Shown here: positions 40,411-48,350 of the stretch, one piece after another | Position numbering within the stretch: the stretch's first letter is position 1 | Layout: each line of letters opens with the position of its first letter | Assembly: GCF_000730425.1 (NCBI RefSeq) | Contig: NZ_CP008896.1 | Location: forward strand, 5,952,001 to 6,016,000 | DNA: 64,000 bases | From: Pseudomonas fluorescens | Lineage (GTDB): Bacteria; Pseudomonadota; Gammaproteobacteria; Pseudomonadales; Pseudomonadaceae | Reading direction: 5' to 3' | Position numbers and translations under genes: made by a program | Notes under the pieces: generated by a model | Databases searched by the model: none | What the model saw: the letters and a program-made list of their open reading frames with translations, nothing else | What the model was told of the DNA's origin: nothing

Positions 40411-41620
40411 GCCGGGCAAGACCGGTGCACTGATGCCGGTAGAAGAAGCACTAGAGCGTTTGTTGAACATGGCCGGGGCCGCGCCGATCCGTGAGCAGGA
40501 ACACCTGCCATTGGCCGAGTGCGACGGACGCGTGTTGGCCGAGGCGCTGGTGTCCACCCTCGACCTGCCGCCCTGGCCCAACAGCGCCATGGACGGCTAC
40601 GCCTTGCGCAGTGCCGATTGGACGGGGGAGCCACTGCTGGTGAGCCAGCGTATTTTCGCCGGCCAGGCCCCTGAGCCCTTGGCGGCGGGGACCTGCGCGC
40701 GGATTTTTACCGGTGCCCCGGTCCCGGAAGGCGCCGACTGCGTGGAAATGCAGGAAAATGCCGAGGTGCAGGTCGATCAGCGGGTGAGCTTTACCCAGGC
40801 GCTGAAGGTCGGGCAAAACATCCGGCCCAAGGGCCAGGAGACTACGGTCGGTGAAGAAGTCCTGGCGGCCGGCACGCGGCTCGGGCCCATTGAGTTGGGG
40901 CTGGCGGCCTCCCTGGGGCGCGACCGTCTGGCAGTGGTGCGGCGCGTGCGTGTGGCGGTGCTGTCCACGGGTGACGAGTTGATCGAGCCGGGCCAGCCCC
41001 TGGGGCCGGGGCAGATCTATAACAGCAACCGCCGCGTGTTGTGCAGTTGGTTGCAACGCCTGGGCTGCGAGGTGACCGACGCCGGTATCTTGCCCGATGA
41101 CCTGGCGTTGACCCGTACGCGTCTGGGGGCGCTGGGGGCGGTGGACTTGATTCTGTCCACCGGCGGTGTCTCGGTGGGAGAGGCCGACTTCCTGGGTATC
41201 GCATTGCGCGAGGAGGGCGAGTTGGCCTTGTGGAAGCTGGCAATCAAGCCTGGCAAACCGCTGACATTTGGCCATTTTCGTGGTGTTCCGGTGATCGGTC
41301 TGCCGGGGAATCCAGCGTCCACTCTGGTTACGTTCGCCCTGTTGGCGCGGCCATACCTGTTACGCCGCCAGGGTGTCGAGGTGGTGCAGCCCCTGCATTT
41401 CGAGGTGCCGGTGGGATTCGTCTGGGCCAAGCCGGGCAACCGTCGCGAATACCTGCGCGGGCGCCTGGAACAGGGGCGGGCGGTGATCTACCAGAACCAG
41501 AGTTCCGGCGTGTTGCGCAGTGCTGCCTGGGCCGAGGGTTTGGTGGAAGTATTGGAAGGCACCACCTTGGCCATCGGTGACCGGGTGAATTTCATTCCCT
41601 TGAGTGAAGTGTTGGGCTGA
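40394..41620 (+). CDS. moeA: Molybdopterin molybdenumtransferase MoeA
   Basis: 408 residues with the MoeA layout: N-terminal domain with PPWPNSAMDGYALRSAD (about 53-69), central MoCF domain with GGVSVGEADFLG and GLPGNPASTLVTF, and a C-terminal beta domain (about 325-408). MoeA inserts molybdate into adenylylated molybdopterin. The GTG at 40394 is used because it keeps the overlap with moaB; an ATG at 40433 is possible. Confidence 0.93.
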   Translation: MNPVGKPGKTGALMPVEEALERLLNMAGAAPIREQEHLPLAECDGRVLAEALVSTLDLPPWPNSAMDGYALRSADWTGEPLLVSQRIFAGQAPEPLAAGTCARIFTGAPVPEGADCVEMQENAEVQVDQRVSFTQALKVGQNIRPKGQETTVGEEVLAAGTRLGPIELGLAASLGRDRLAVVRRVRVAVLSTGDELIEPGQPLGPGQIYNSNRRVLCSWLQRLGCEVTDAGILPDDLALTRTRLGALGAVDLILSTGGVSVGEADFLGIALREEGELALWKLAIKPGKPLTFGHFRGVPVIGLPGNPASTLVTFALLARPYLLRRQGVEVVQPLHFEVPVGFVWAKPGNRREYLRGRLEQGRAVIYQNQSSGVLRSAAWAEGLVEVLEGTTLAIGDRVNFIPLSEVLG

Positions 41621-41707
41621 AGAATTAATTGACAGTCCGATGGCTTTTTTCCAACTGCCGAAGGTCAACATCCCTTAGGTCCCCTGCAACGATAGGAGCT
41701 TCACCCC

Positions 41708-42610
41708 ATGAGCAAACCCAAGGCACTGCTGATTCTGCACGGCAAGCAAGCCCTCAATGAGGAGGTGCGGGCGGCAGTACAAGGCAAGCGCGAACAGGGG
41801 TGGGAGCTGGCGGTTCGCGTCACCTGGGAGGGGGGCGATGCCCAGCGCCTGGTAGCTGAAGCCCTGGATGCCGGCTACACACGCCTGATTGCGGGCGGCG
41901 GCGACGGCACGTTGCGTGATGTGGCCGAAGCCATGGCTCGCGCCAAGACTGACGCCAGCCTGGTGCTGATGCCCCTGGGCACCGCCAATGACTTCGCCCG
42001 TGCGGCTGGAGTGCCGCTGGAGCCGCGCCTGGCCCTGGAACTGCTGGACGTGGCGCCACGCGCCATCGACCTGGGGGAGGTGGGCGGGCAGGTTTTCCTC
42101 AATATGGCCACCGGCGGCTTTGGCAGCCAGGTCACGGCCAATACCTCCGAAGACTTGAAAAAGGTGCTGGGCGGCGCGGCCTATCTGTTCACCGGCCTGT
42201 CGCGGTTCAGCGAGCTGCGGGCGGCCTATGGAGAGCTGGTGGGGCCGGACTTTCATTGGCGCGGCGAGTTGCTGGCACTGGGGATCGGTAACGGTCGCCA
42301 GGCCGGCGGCGGGCATGAGCTGTGCCCGGGCGCCCTGGCCGATGATGGCCTGCTGGATATCAGTATCCTGCCGGCGCCCCAGGAAGTGGTCGGCACGTTG
42401 CGCAGCCTGATGAGCGACGGTTGGGGCCTGGACAACCTGTTTGTGCGGGCGCGCCTGCCGTGGGTAGAAATCAAGGTGGCCGAAGGGCTGGCTATCAACC
42501 TCGATGGCGAGCCGCTCAAGGGCGATGACCTGCGTTTCCAGGCCTTGCCCAATGCCTTGCAGGTGCACTTGCCGGTGGATTCACCGTTGCTGGCTAATCG
42601 TCCAGGCTGA
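41708..42610 (+). CDS. yegS: YegS-like lipid kinase
   Basis: 300 residues of the diacylglycerol kinase catalytic family. ATP site GGGDGTLRDVAEAM near residue 62, PLGTANDFARAAG near residue 92, and VEIKVAEGLAINLDGEPL in the C-terminal domain. YegS phosphorylates phosphatidylglycerol in vitro. TAGGAG precedes the start. The end overlaps the convergent response-regulator gene by 17 bp. Confidence 0.92.
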   Translation: MSKPKALLILHGKQALNEEVRAAVQGKREQGWELAVRVTWEGGDAQRLVAEALDAGYTRLIAGGGDGTLRDVAEAMARAKTDASLVLMPLGTANDFARAAGVPLEPRLALELLDVAPRAIDLGEVGGQVFLNMATGGFGSQVTANTSEDLKKVLGGAAYLFTGLSRFSELRAAYGELVGPDFHWRGELLALGIGNGRQAGGGHELCPGALADDGLLDISILPAPQEVVGTLRSLMSDGWGLDNLFVRARLPWVEIKVAEGLAINLDGEPLKGDDLRFQALPNALQVHLPVDSPLLANRPG

Positions 42611-43253
42611 TGATCTGCTCGCGTACGGCAAACAGCACCAGGCCGGCCACATCGAAAATCTGCAGGCGCTTCATGATTTGCGAGCGGTGAGCCTCTACGG
42701 TCTTGATGCTCAGGCCCAGGCCGTGGGCGATTTCCCGGGTGGACTTGCCGCGCACGATCAGGCGCAGGATTTCCAATTGGCGTGCCGTCAGGTTGTGGCG
42801 CTGTACCGGTTGCGTGGTTTGCGACTGGTTGTGGATCAAGGCCTGGTTGATCACCGTATGGGCAATGGCCGGGCTCAGGTATCGCTCGTCATTGCGCAAC
42901 GCCAGCAACGCATGTTCCAGCTCGTTGGCGGTGGTGTCCTTGAGCAGGTAGCCGTGGGCGCCGGACTCCAGGGCACGCATGATCAACTGCGGGTCGGTGT
43001 GCATCGAGAGGATCAGCACTTTGCTCTTGGGGTAGACGTGCTTGAGCTGTTGCAACGCGTCCAGGCCGCTGGTGTGTTTCATCGACAGGTCCAGCAGGAC
43101 GATATCGGGCTGCAGGGCGGCGAATCGTTCCAGCACCTGCGCGCCATCGTTGGCTTCGCCGATCACGGCGTAGCCGGGGATATCGAGGATCAGCGCGCGC
43201 ACACCGGCGCGGATCAGTGCGTGGTCATCTACCAGGAGTAAATTGCAGGTCAC
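42594..43253 (-). CDS. NarL/FixJ-type response regulator
   Basis: 219 residues: receiver (phospho-acceptor in IVLLDLSMKHTSG) and LuxR-type HTH (LTARQLEILRLIVRGKSTREIAHGLGLSIKTVEAHRSQIMKRLQI, about 150-200). Its GTG start overlaps the stop of the upstream sensor kinase by 3-4 bp, so they form one operon. The signal and targets are unknown. Confidence 0.93.
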   Translation of the reverse strand: MTCNLLLVDDHALIRAGVRALILDIPGYAVIGEANDGAQVLERFAALQPDIVLLDLSMKHTSGLDALQQLKHVYPKSKVLILSMHTDPQLIMRALESGAHGYLLKDTTANELEHALLALRNDERYLSPAIAHTVINQALIHNQSQTTQPVQRHNLTARQLEILRLIVRGKSTREIAHGLGLSIKTVEAHRSQIMKRLQIFDVAGLVLFAVREQIISLDD

Positions 43254-44143
43254 TCTAAAACCTTAGGCGTACTGGCCCGTTCGAGGGCGCGGGGTGCCCA
43301 GGGGAAAAGCGCCTCGATCCGCGTCCCTAATCCGGGTTGGCTCCTGACGGACAACGTGCCTCCCAGTTGATCAATGCGCTCGGACATGCCCGCCATGCCC
43401 CGTTGGCCTTCCAGGCCGGGGTCGGTGGCGGGCAAGAATCCCAGGCCGTCATCGCTGATAAACAGTGACAGTCCCTGGGGCAAACGTTGCAGGCGTACCC
43501 GCAGGTTGCGCGCCTGGGCATGGCGCAACATGTTGGTCACGGCCTCTTGAGTGATACGAAAGGCCGCTACGGCCATTTCTTCCGGAATCCCGGTCAGGCG
43601 TTGCTGGCATTCCAGGCTCCAGTGCACCGGGGTGTTTTCCAGGGTCTTGAGCAGATGCGCGCGCAGGCTCGCTTCCAGGCCCAGGCTGGTCAGTTGCCGG
43701 GGGTTGAGAATGGCCGACACGTCGCGCACCTTGGCCAGGGTTTCGTTGAGGGTGTTGCACAGCACATTGCACTGCTCCTGCAACTCTGCCGGCAGGCGGC
43801 GTTGCAGCCAGTCGCTTTGCAGCTTGGCCGCAGTCAACAGTTGGCCGATATCGTCATGCAACTCGCGGCTGAGGCGATGGCGCTCGTTTTCCTGGACTTG
43901 CAGCAGGCGGTCGGCCAATTCCTGGGGCTGGAACTTGATGGACTTGCGCGAGCGCCAACGCTGCAGGCCGACAGCGGCGAGGATGGCCATATTGAGAAGC
44001 AGCAGGAGTATCGGCAGCGGGGCTTCGTGGGCGTACACCCAGAGGCTGACAAGGGTCGCGCACAGGCATAGGCCAAGCGTTATCCAGCGGGTACTGCTTT
44101 GGGATCCGAACCTGGCGATGAGTGACTTGAGGTGGGTGTACAT
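43250..44143 (-). CDS. HisKA_3 sensor histidine kinase
   Basis: 297 residues. Two closely spaced membrane helices (WITLGLCLCATLVSLWVYA and LPILLLLLNMAILAAVGL) with almost no periplasmic loop, then the HisKA_3 dimerisation box ERHRLSRELHDDIGQLLTA (phospho-histidine) and HATPase motifs (DDGLGF, GQRGMAGMSERI). The ATG at 44143 starts before the first helix. An intramembrane or cytoplasmic signal is likely because no sensor domain is present. Confidence 0.92.
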   Translation of the reverse strand: MYTHLKSLIARFGSQSSTRWITLGLCLCATLVSLWVYAHEAPLPILLLLLNMAILAAVGLQRWRSRKSIKFQPQELADRLLQVQENERHRLSRELHDDIGQLLTAAKLQSDWLQRRLPAELQEQCNVLCNTLNETLAKVRDVSAILNPRQLTSLGLEASLRAHLLKTLENTPVHWSLECQQRLTGIPEEMAVAAFRITQEAVTNMLRHAQARNLRVRLQRLPQGLSLFISDDGLGFLPATDPGLEGQRGMAGMSERIDQLGGTLSVRSQPGLGTRIEALFPWAPRALERASTPKVLE

Positions 44144-44472
44144 AGCAGATGGAGCCGATGGGTGTTCGCTGCGGGTAGACCGGTCACGACCGCTGACTGG
44201 GCTCTGTTTGAAAAGCGTTATTGAGTCTGATATGAGGTCGAAGGCTTTCTTGGGTTTGCTGACAGCAGACCGGTCAGTCACTTCGAGCGCGGCAATAGTA
44301 CCATCAACAATTACCGCTGGTCGCCTGGCACGGTGCTTAGTTCAAGGGTGGCTAGTTGTATTGTTAATCATATTCTGCATCGTTATTAGCCATACTTAGT
44401 TGGCTGGCTAAATACCCGCCCGGCGACTAGTTGGGCACCCTCCGACATGTCCGGATTAACTGCAGGGCCAGA
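44144..44472. other. Intergenic region upstream of the sensor kinase, with a repeated palindromic decamer
   Basis: 329 bp with no supported gene. AGACCGGTCA occurs twice in the same orientation, at 44177-44186 and 44267-44276, each centred on the palindrome GACCGGTC. No clear -10/-35 pair was identified. Confidence 0.4.
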
Positions 44473-44922
44473 TCAGGAGGCATGGGGCATGGATTGGCGG
44501 TAGACACTGCCAACATCCTTCTGGGGGATCTGCTGGGCGACGGTTTCAATCAACGTGGTTTGCTCCGCTTCATCCAGGCCGAGCTTGCCGGTCTTGATAT
44601 CGATCAATTCCAATTGCCAGGCCAGCAATGTCAGGCAGTCATGCAGGGCTGAGAGCGCGGCATCATGCAGTTGCACCGGGTTCTGGGCATTGCTGATCAG
44701 CCCCTGAATGTGCCAGGAAAAATTGCCGATCGCCTCCAGCGCCATGGCGTCGGCCTTCTCGGCCAGCTTGGTCAGGCTGTTTTTCATGCAGTCGATGGCG
44801 TCGTTGTCGTTGCGAATCAAATGCAGGTGGCTCAAACATTCCTCTGACTTGGCCAGCAGCATTTCTGCCTCCAGGAGGAACTCGGGAAGTGCAGCTTGCC
44901 ACTCTTTACCGTCGTTCATCAT
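44473..44922 (-). CDS. Hypothetical helical protein, possible degenerate Hpt/CheA-P1 domain
   Basis: 149 residues, all helical. The first half (EFLLEAEMLLAKSEECLSH, then DCMKNSLTKLAEKADAMALE and FSWHIQGLI) resembles the helix bundle of a CheA P1 or Hpt domain, but no HxLKG phospho-histidine is seen. Start ATG at 44922 after GGAG, in an ATGATG pair. It lies 550 bp from cheV, which adds weight to a chemotaxis link. The assignment is tentative. Confidence 0.62.
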   Translation of the reverse strand: MMNDGKEWQAALPEFLLEAEMLLAKSEECLSHLHLIRNDNDAIDCMKNSLTKLAEKADAMALEAIGNFSWHIQGLISNAQNPVQLHDAALSALHDCLTLLAWQLELIDIKTGKLGLDEAEQTTLIETVAQQIPQKDVGSVYRQSMPHAS

Positions 44923-45349
44923 GAAAGTCTCCACAACACACGGTCAGATAGTGAGATGTTGTACTGGCGCAATAGCTGCAAACTAGCGCCGAAATATGAC
45001 CGGAATCTGTAGTTCGTTTCTGATTTTTTAGTAGTACTTTTACTTGAATGACGGGTGTCGTGACTGCTGGTGCTGCTTGCAGTAGAAACATCCAGAGGCA
45101 TTCGCATCACTTCGATTGCCCAGGTGTTAATGCCTGGAAGGCCCTTGGGCCGTGGGCTTGCGATAGCAAACAAAAGCCTGACTCCATTCATGCAATGAGA
45201 ATGGCGTCACATTAATGGCTATTGGATATCGCGAATATCAGGTTGGACCCGATTGTGACTAGGGGAATCCCTTACAGCGTTGAACCTCGTGGTGTTTCGA
45301 GGGTCGCGCATGGCTGACTGCCAGGAGCTGAAGTGACTTCAGTAAAGCA

Positions 45350-45368
45350 TGATGTCAGTGTGACATCA
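45350..45368. promoter_or_regulatory. Inverted repeat upstream of the cheV promoter
   Basis: TGATGTCA and TGACATCA, perfect 8-bp arms around GTG. With one bulged base the symmetry extends to GCAT/ATGC on both sides, about 26 bp in total. It ends 28 bp before the -35 box, a typical activator position. The binding protein is unknown. Confidence 0.55.
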
Positions 45369-45396
45369 ATGCATTTGCGTGGCATTTTAGTGAGGG

Positions 45397-45423
45397 TCAA
45401 GGTCTGAGGCTGTCTGCCGATAA
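45397..45423 (+). promoter_or_regulatory. Sigma-28 (FliA) promoter of cheV
   Basis: TCAA (45397-45400), exactly 15 bases, then GCCGATAA (45416-45423), a full match to the -10 of the flagellar sigma factor and 3 of 4 to the -35 (TAAA). It fits a chemotaxis gene. Confidence 0.78.
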
Positions 45424-45470
45424 CCTTCTTTGTAGGCAGCAAATCTTTCAGCACACCCCAGGAGTCTTCA

Positions 45471-46406
45471 ATGGCTGGCATTCTCGACACGGTAGATCAA
45501 CGCACACAACTGGTGGGTGAGAATCGCCTGGAGATCCTCATGTTTCGCCTGGCTGGGCGCCAGTTGTTCGCGATCAACGTGTTCAAGGTGCAGGAAGTCC
45601 TGCAACTGCCCAAGCTGACCTTGATGCCCCAGCGCCACCCGTTTGTCTGCGGCGTGGTCAACCTGCGCGGCCAGACCTTGCCGGTGATCGACCTGTCCCA
45701 GGCCATCGGCATGCGCCCGTTGGTGCCAGGGCCCAGCAGCACCATCATCGTTACCGAGTACAACCGTTCGGTACAGGCCTTCCTGGTGGGCGGCGTCGAC
45801 CGCATCGTCAACATGACCTGGGAGTCGATCCTGCCGCCGCCTGCCAGCGCCGGCCGCCAACACTACCTCACGGCGATCAGCAAAGTGGATGAGCAGTTGG
45901 TCGAGATCATCGATGTGGAAAAAGTCCTCGCCGAGATCGTGCCCTACAACGCCAAGGTTTCCCGGGAAAAACTCGAGGACCCGGTACTCGAACGCGCCCG
46001 TGGCCGCGAAGTGCTGTTGGTGGATGACTCCAATGTGGCCCTGTCGCAGTTGCGCGACACCCTGGGGCAACTGGGAGTGAAGATGCATATCGCCAGTGAC
46101 GGCCTCAAGGCCTTGAACATGCTCAAGGCGTGGGCGGACAGTGGCCAGGTGATGACCGACAAACTGCTGATGATCTTCACCGACGCTGAAATGCCCGAGA
46201 TGGATGGCTACCGCCTGACCACCGAGATCCGTAACGACCCGCGCCTGCGCGGTCTCTATGTGGTGCTGCACACCTCATTGTCCGGCAGCTTCAACGACTC
46301 GATGGTGAAGAAGGTCGGTTGCGACAACTTCCTCTCCAAGTTCCAGCCCGACAAACTGGTGGACGTGGTGCGACAGCGCCTGATGCTGGACGAAATTCCT
46401 GCCTGA
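45471..46406 (+). CDS. cheV: Chemotaxis coupling protein CheV (CheW-receiver)
   Basis: 311 residues: CheW-like domain (about 15-165; FRLAGRQLFAINVFKVQEVLQLPKL) and a C-terminal receiver (about 178-305; VLLVDDSN, phospho-acceptor in MIFTDAEMPEMDG, lysine in NFLSKFQPDKL). CheV links chemoreceptors to CheA and adapts through its receiver. CAGGAG precedes the ATG. No other che or fli gene lies in the window. Confidence 0.94.
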   Translation: MAGILDTVDQRTQLVGENRLEILMFRLAGRQLFAINVFKVQEVLQLPKLTLMPQRHPFVCGVVNLRGQTLPVIDLSQAIGMRPLVPGPSSTIIVTEYNRSVQAFLVGGVDRIVNMTWESILPPPASAGRQHYLTAISKVDEQLVEIIDVEKVLAEIVPYNAKVSREKLEDPVLERARGREVLLVDDSNVALSQLRDTLGQLGVKMHIASDGLKALNMLKAWADSGQVMTDKLLMIFTDAEMPEMDGYRLTTEIRNDPRLRGLYVVLHTSLSGSFNDSMVKKVGCDNFLSKFQPDKLVDVVRQRLMLDEIPA

Positions 46407-46417
46407 TCCCTCGCCCT

Positions 46418-46445
46418 TGTAGGAGCCGGCAAGCCGGCGCCTACA
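46418..46445. repeat. Single REP hairpin after cheV
   Basis: 13-bp arms TGTAGGAGCCGGC and GCCGGCGCCTACA with one mismatch, separated by AA, 12 bp after the cheV stop. Confidence 0.8.
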
Positions 46446-46534
46446 GGTGACGGCGCCTCGAATGCATGGGGATATTTTGATTCTGGCGGCATGCTCGTAT
46501 AGGGTGACGTTTTTGCTCACAGGAACCCAGGCTT

Positions 46535-47341
46535 ATGCTTCGTCTCAGCGCGTTGTATCGGTACCCCTTGAAGTCGGGCAAGGCGCAGACCTTGGCGAAT
46601 ATTGGCCTGGACAAACTGGGGGTGGAGGGGGATCGACGCTGGATGTTGGTGGACGAAGCCAGCGGGCGTTTCCTGACTCAGCGCGCAGTGGCGCAGATGA
46701 GCCAGCTATCGGCCCTCTGGAATAGCGCCGGTGGCCTGACCTTGAACGGTGCAGGCCTGCCCACCCTGGATGTGGCGTTGCCCGGTGCGGATGCCGAGCT
46801 GCGGGGTGTCACCATCTGGCGCGATACCTTGCGGGTACCGGACGCTGGGGATGAGGCCGCCGACTGGGTCAGCCGGTTCATCGGCAAACCCACCCGCCTG
46901 GTACAGGTGCCCCTGGAACGGGCGCGCACCACGGCGGCCGGTTACGGCAAGGATGATGATCAGGTCGCGTTCGCTGACGGTTTTCCGCTGTTGCTGATCG
47001 GCCAGGCCTCCCTCGACGACCTGTCCCAGCGTATTGGCCGGCCTATGGAAATGCTGCGCTTTCGCCCTAATCTGGTGATCGAAGGCAGCGAGGCCTTTGC
47101 CGAGGATGGCTGGAAGCGCCTGCGCATTGGTGACGTGGAGTTGCGGGTGGTCAAGTCCTGTTCGCGTTGCATCCTTACCACCATCGACCCGGCGACCGGA
47201 GAGCGCAGTGCCGACCGCCAGCCGCTGGCGACCCTGGAAACCTACCGCAAGGAGCCCGATGGCGTGATGTTCGGCCAGAACCTGGTCAATGACGGGGTTG
47301 GCCACCTGGAAGTCGGCATGCCGGTGACGATCCTCGAGTAA
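46535..47341 (+). CDS. MOSC-domain protein (YcbX-like)
   Basis: 268 residues: MOSC N-terminal beta-barrel (LYRYPLKSGKAQ, GVEGDRRWMLVDEASGRF, about 1-120) and MOSC domain (about 130-265) with the cofactor-binding cysteine in VKSCSRCILTTIDPATGER. Such proteins carry Mo-molybdopterin and reduce N-hydroxylated compounds (the YcbX/mARC class). AGGAA precedes the start. An intrinsic terminator follows. Confidence 0.9.
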   Translation: MLRLSALYRYPLKSGKAQTLANIGLDKLGVEGDRRWMLVDEASGRFLTQRAVAQMSQLSALWNSAGGLTLNGAGLPTLDVALPGADAELRGVTIWRDTLRVPDAGDEAADWVSRFIGKPTRLVQVPLERARTTAAGYGKDDDQVAFADGFPLLLIGQASLDDLSQRIGRPMEMLRFRPNLVIEGSEAFAEDGWKRLRIGDVELRVVKSCSRCILTTIDPATGERSADRQPLATLETYRKEPDGVMFGQNLVNDGVGHLEVGMPVTILE

Positions 47342-47354
47342 CCCAGGCCCGATG

Positions 47355-47390
47355 AAAAATGCCCGTCTCTGGTGAGACGGGCATTTTTTT
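47355..47390 (+). terminator. Bidirectional terminator after the MOSC gene
   Basis: TGCCCGTCTC and GAGACGGGCA arms, A-run before and seven-T run after; serves the MOSC gene and the convergent ppnP gene. Confidence 0.92.
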
Positions 47391-47405
47391 GTGCGTGGGG
47401 AAGGC

Positions 47406-47690
47406 TTAGCCGCGGTATTCGCACAGATAGGCAGTGTCCACGGCCACCTTGAGCTGGAACTTGCTGTCGGCGGGCACATTGAACTGGCTGCCGGCGGCGA
47501 AGGTTTCCCAGCTGTCGCTGCCTGGCAGCTTGACGGTCAGCGCGCCCGAGACCACGTGCATGATTTCACGCTGGGCCGTGCCGAATTCGTATTCACCCGG
47601 GGCCATGACGCCGATGGTCGCCGGGCCTTCAGTGGTACCGAAGGCGATCGACTTGACGGTGCCGTCGAAGTACTCATTGACTTTGAACAT
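47406..47690 (-). CDS. ppnP: Pyrimidine/purine nucleoside phosphorylase PpnP
   Basis: 94 residues, a single cupin of the DUF1255/PpnP family: [42 protein letters not shown] and [19 protein letters not shown]. PpnP splits nucleosides with phosphate. The start at 47690 gives the standard length. Confidence 0.93.
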   Translation of the reverse strand: MFKVNEYFDGTVKSIAFGTTEGPATIGVMAPGEYEFGTAQREIMHVVSGALTVKLPGSDSWETFAAGSQFNVPADSKFQLKVAVDTAYLCEYRG

Positions 47691-47737
47691 GGGTGAATCC
47701 TCGAAAAAGGGGCAAGAAAGGCCGGCCAGTATGCCTT

Positions 47738-48280
47738 CTACACGGGCAAAATCAACGGCAGCAAACGCGCTGTATTGCGCGCATCTTCCAGTGCCCGGTG
47801 TTGCTGGCCGTTGAACTGCATGCCCGCCAGTTGCAACGCGCCATTGAGTCCCAGCGGCTTGTCCAGGCGCCGAGCCTTGGCGAAGCGTTGCTTGAGGTTC
47901 ACATGGGGTGTCTGGCCAAGCACGCTGGCCAGGCCATGGCGCTGCCACTCCAGCTCCAGTTGCTGGCGATCGTAGTCGCCCCAACTGGCCCAGCCTTCCA
48001 GGCGCGGGTGATGCTGGCCCAGCCAGCGTTCGAACAGCGGCCAGACCTCGGTCAAGGGCGCCGCGCTGTCGATATTGGCCTGGTTGATATGCGTCAACTG
48101 GCGGCAGAACGGTGTCAACAACGGGCGGCGCAAGGGCCGCACGAAGCGCTGGAAGTGGTCCAGCTCACGGCCCTGGCGGTTGACCAGGCTCACGCCGACT
48201 TCGATGATCTCCATCTCCGACACGGGCCAGCCGCCTTCATCCGTTGTGGCTTCAAGATCAATAATCAGCCAATGAGGCAT
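47738..48280 (-). CDS. DEDD-family 3'-5' exonuclease (KapD-like)
   Basis: 180 residues. Exo I is [13 protein letters not shown] (D and E), Exo II is near [16 protein letters not shown], and Exo III is [18 protein letters not shown], a DEDDh pattern. Similar to sporulation/RNA exonucleases such as KapD and ERI-1; substrate unknown. Monocistronic. Confidence 0.88.
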   Translation of the reverse strand: MPHWLIIDLEATTDEGGWPVSEMEIIEVGVSLVNRQGRELDHFQRFVRPLRRPLLTPFCRQLTHINQANIDSAAPLTEVWPLFERWLGQHHPRLEGWASWGDYDRQQLELEWQRHGLASVLGQTPHVNLKQRFAKARRLDKPLGLNGALQLAGMQFNGQQHRALEDARNTARLLPLILPV

Positions 48281-48350
48281 CGCAGGTTCCCGTACTCATC
48301 CCTTCCTGATGGGGATAGAGCGTAGCCAAGCCTGGTAGTTCCGCCCGGGG

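Larger units (their letters stand above)
44935..45470. other. Long intergenic region upstream of cheV
   Basis: 536 bp between two divergent genes. Short minus-strand open frames (for example 44919-45191) overlap the neighbouring gene start and show no family signal. The part from 45350 to 45423 holds an inverted repeat and a sigma-28 promoter; the rest (44935-45340) shows nothing I can assign. Confidence 0.5.

Noticed and set aside
44919..45191. 90-codon minus-strand frame between the Hpt-like gene and cheV
   Set aside because: No ribosome-binding site, poor codon use and overlap with the start of the neighbouring gene.
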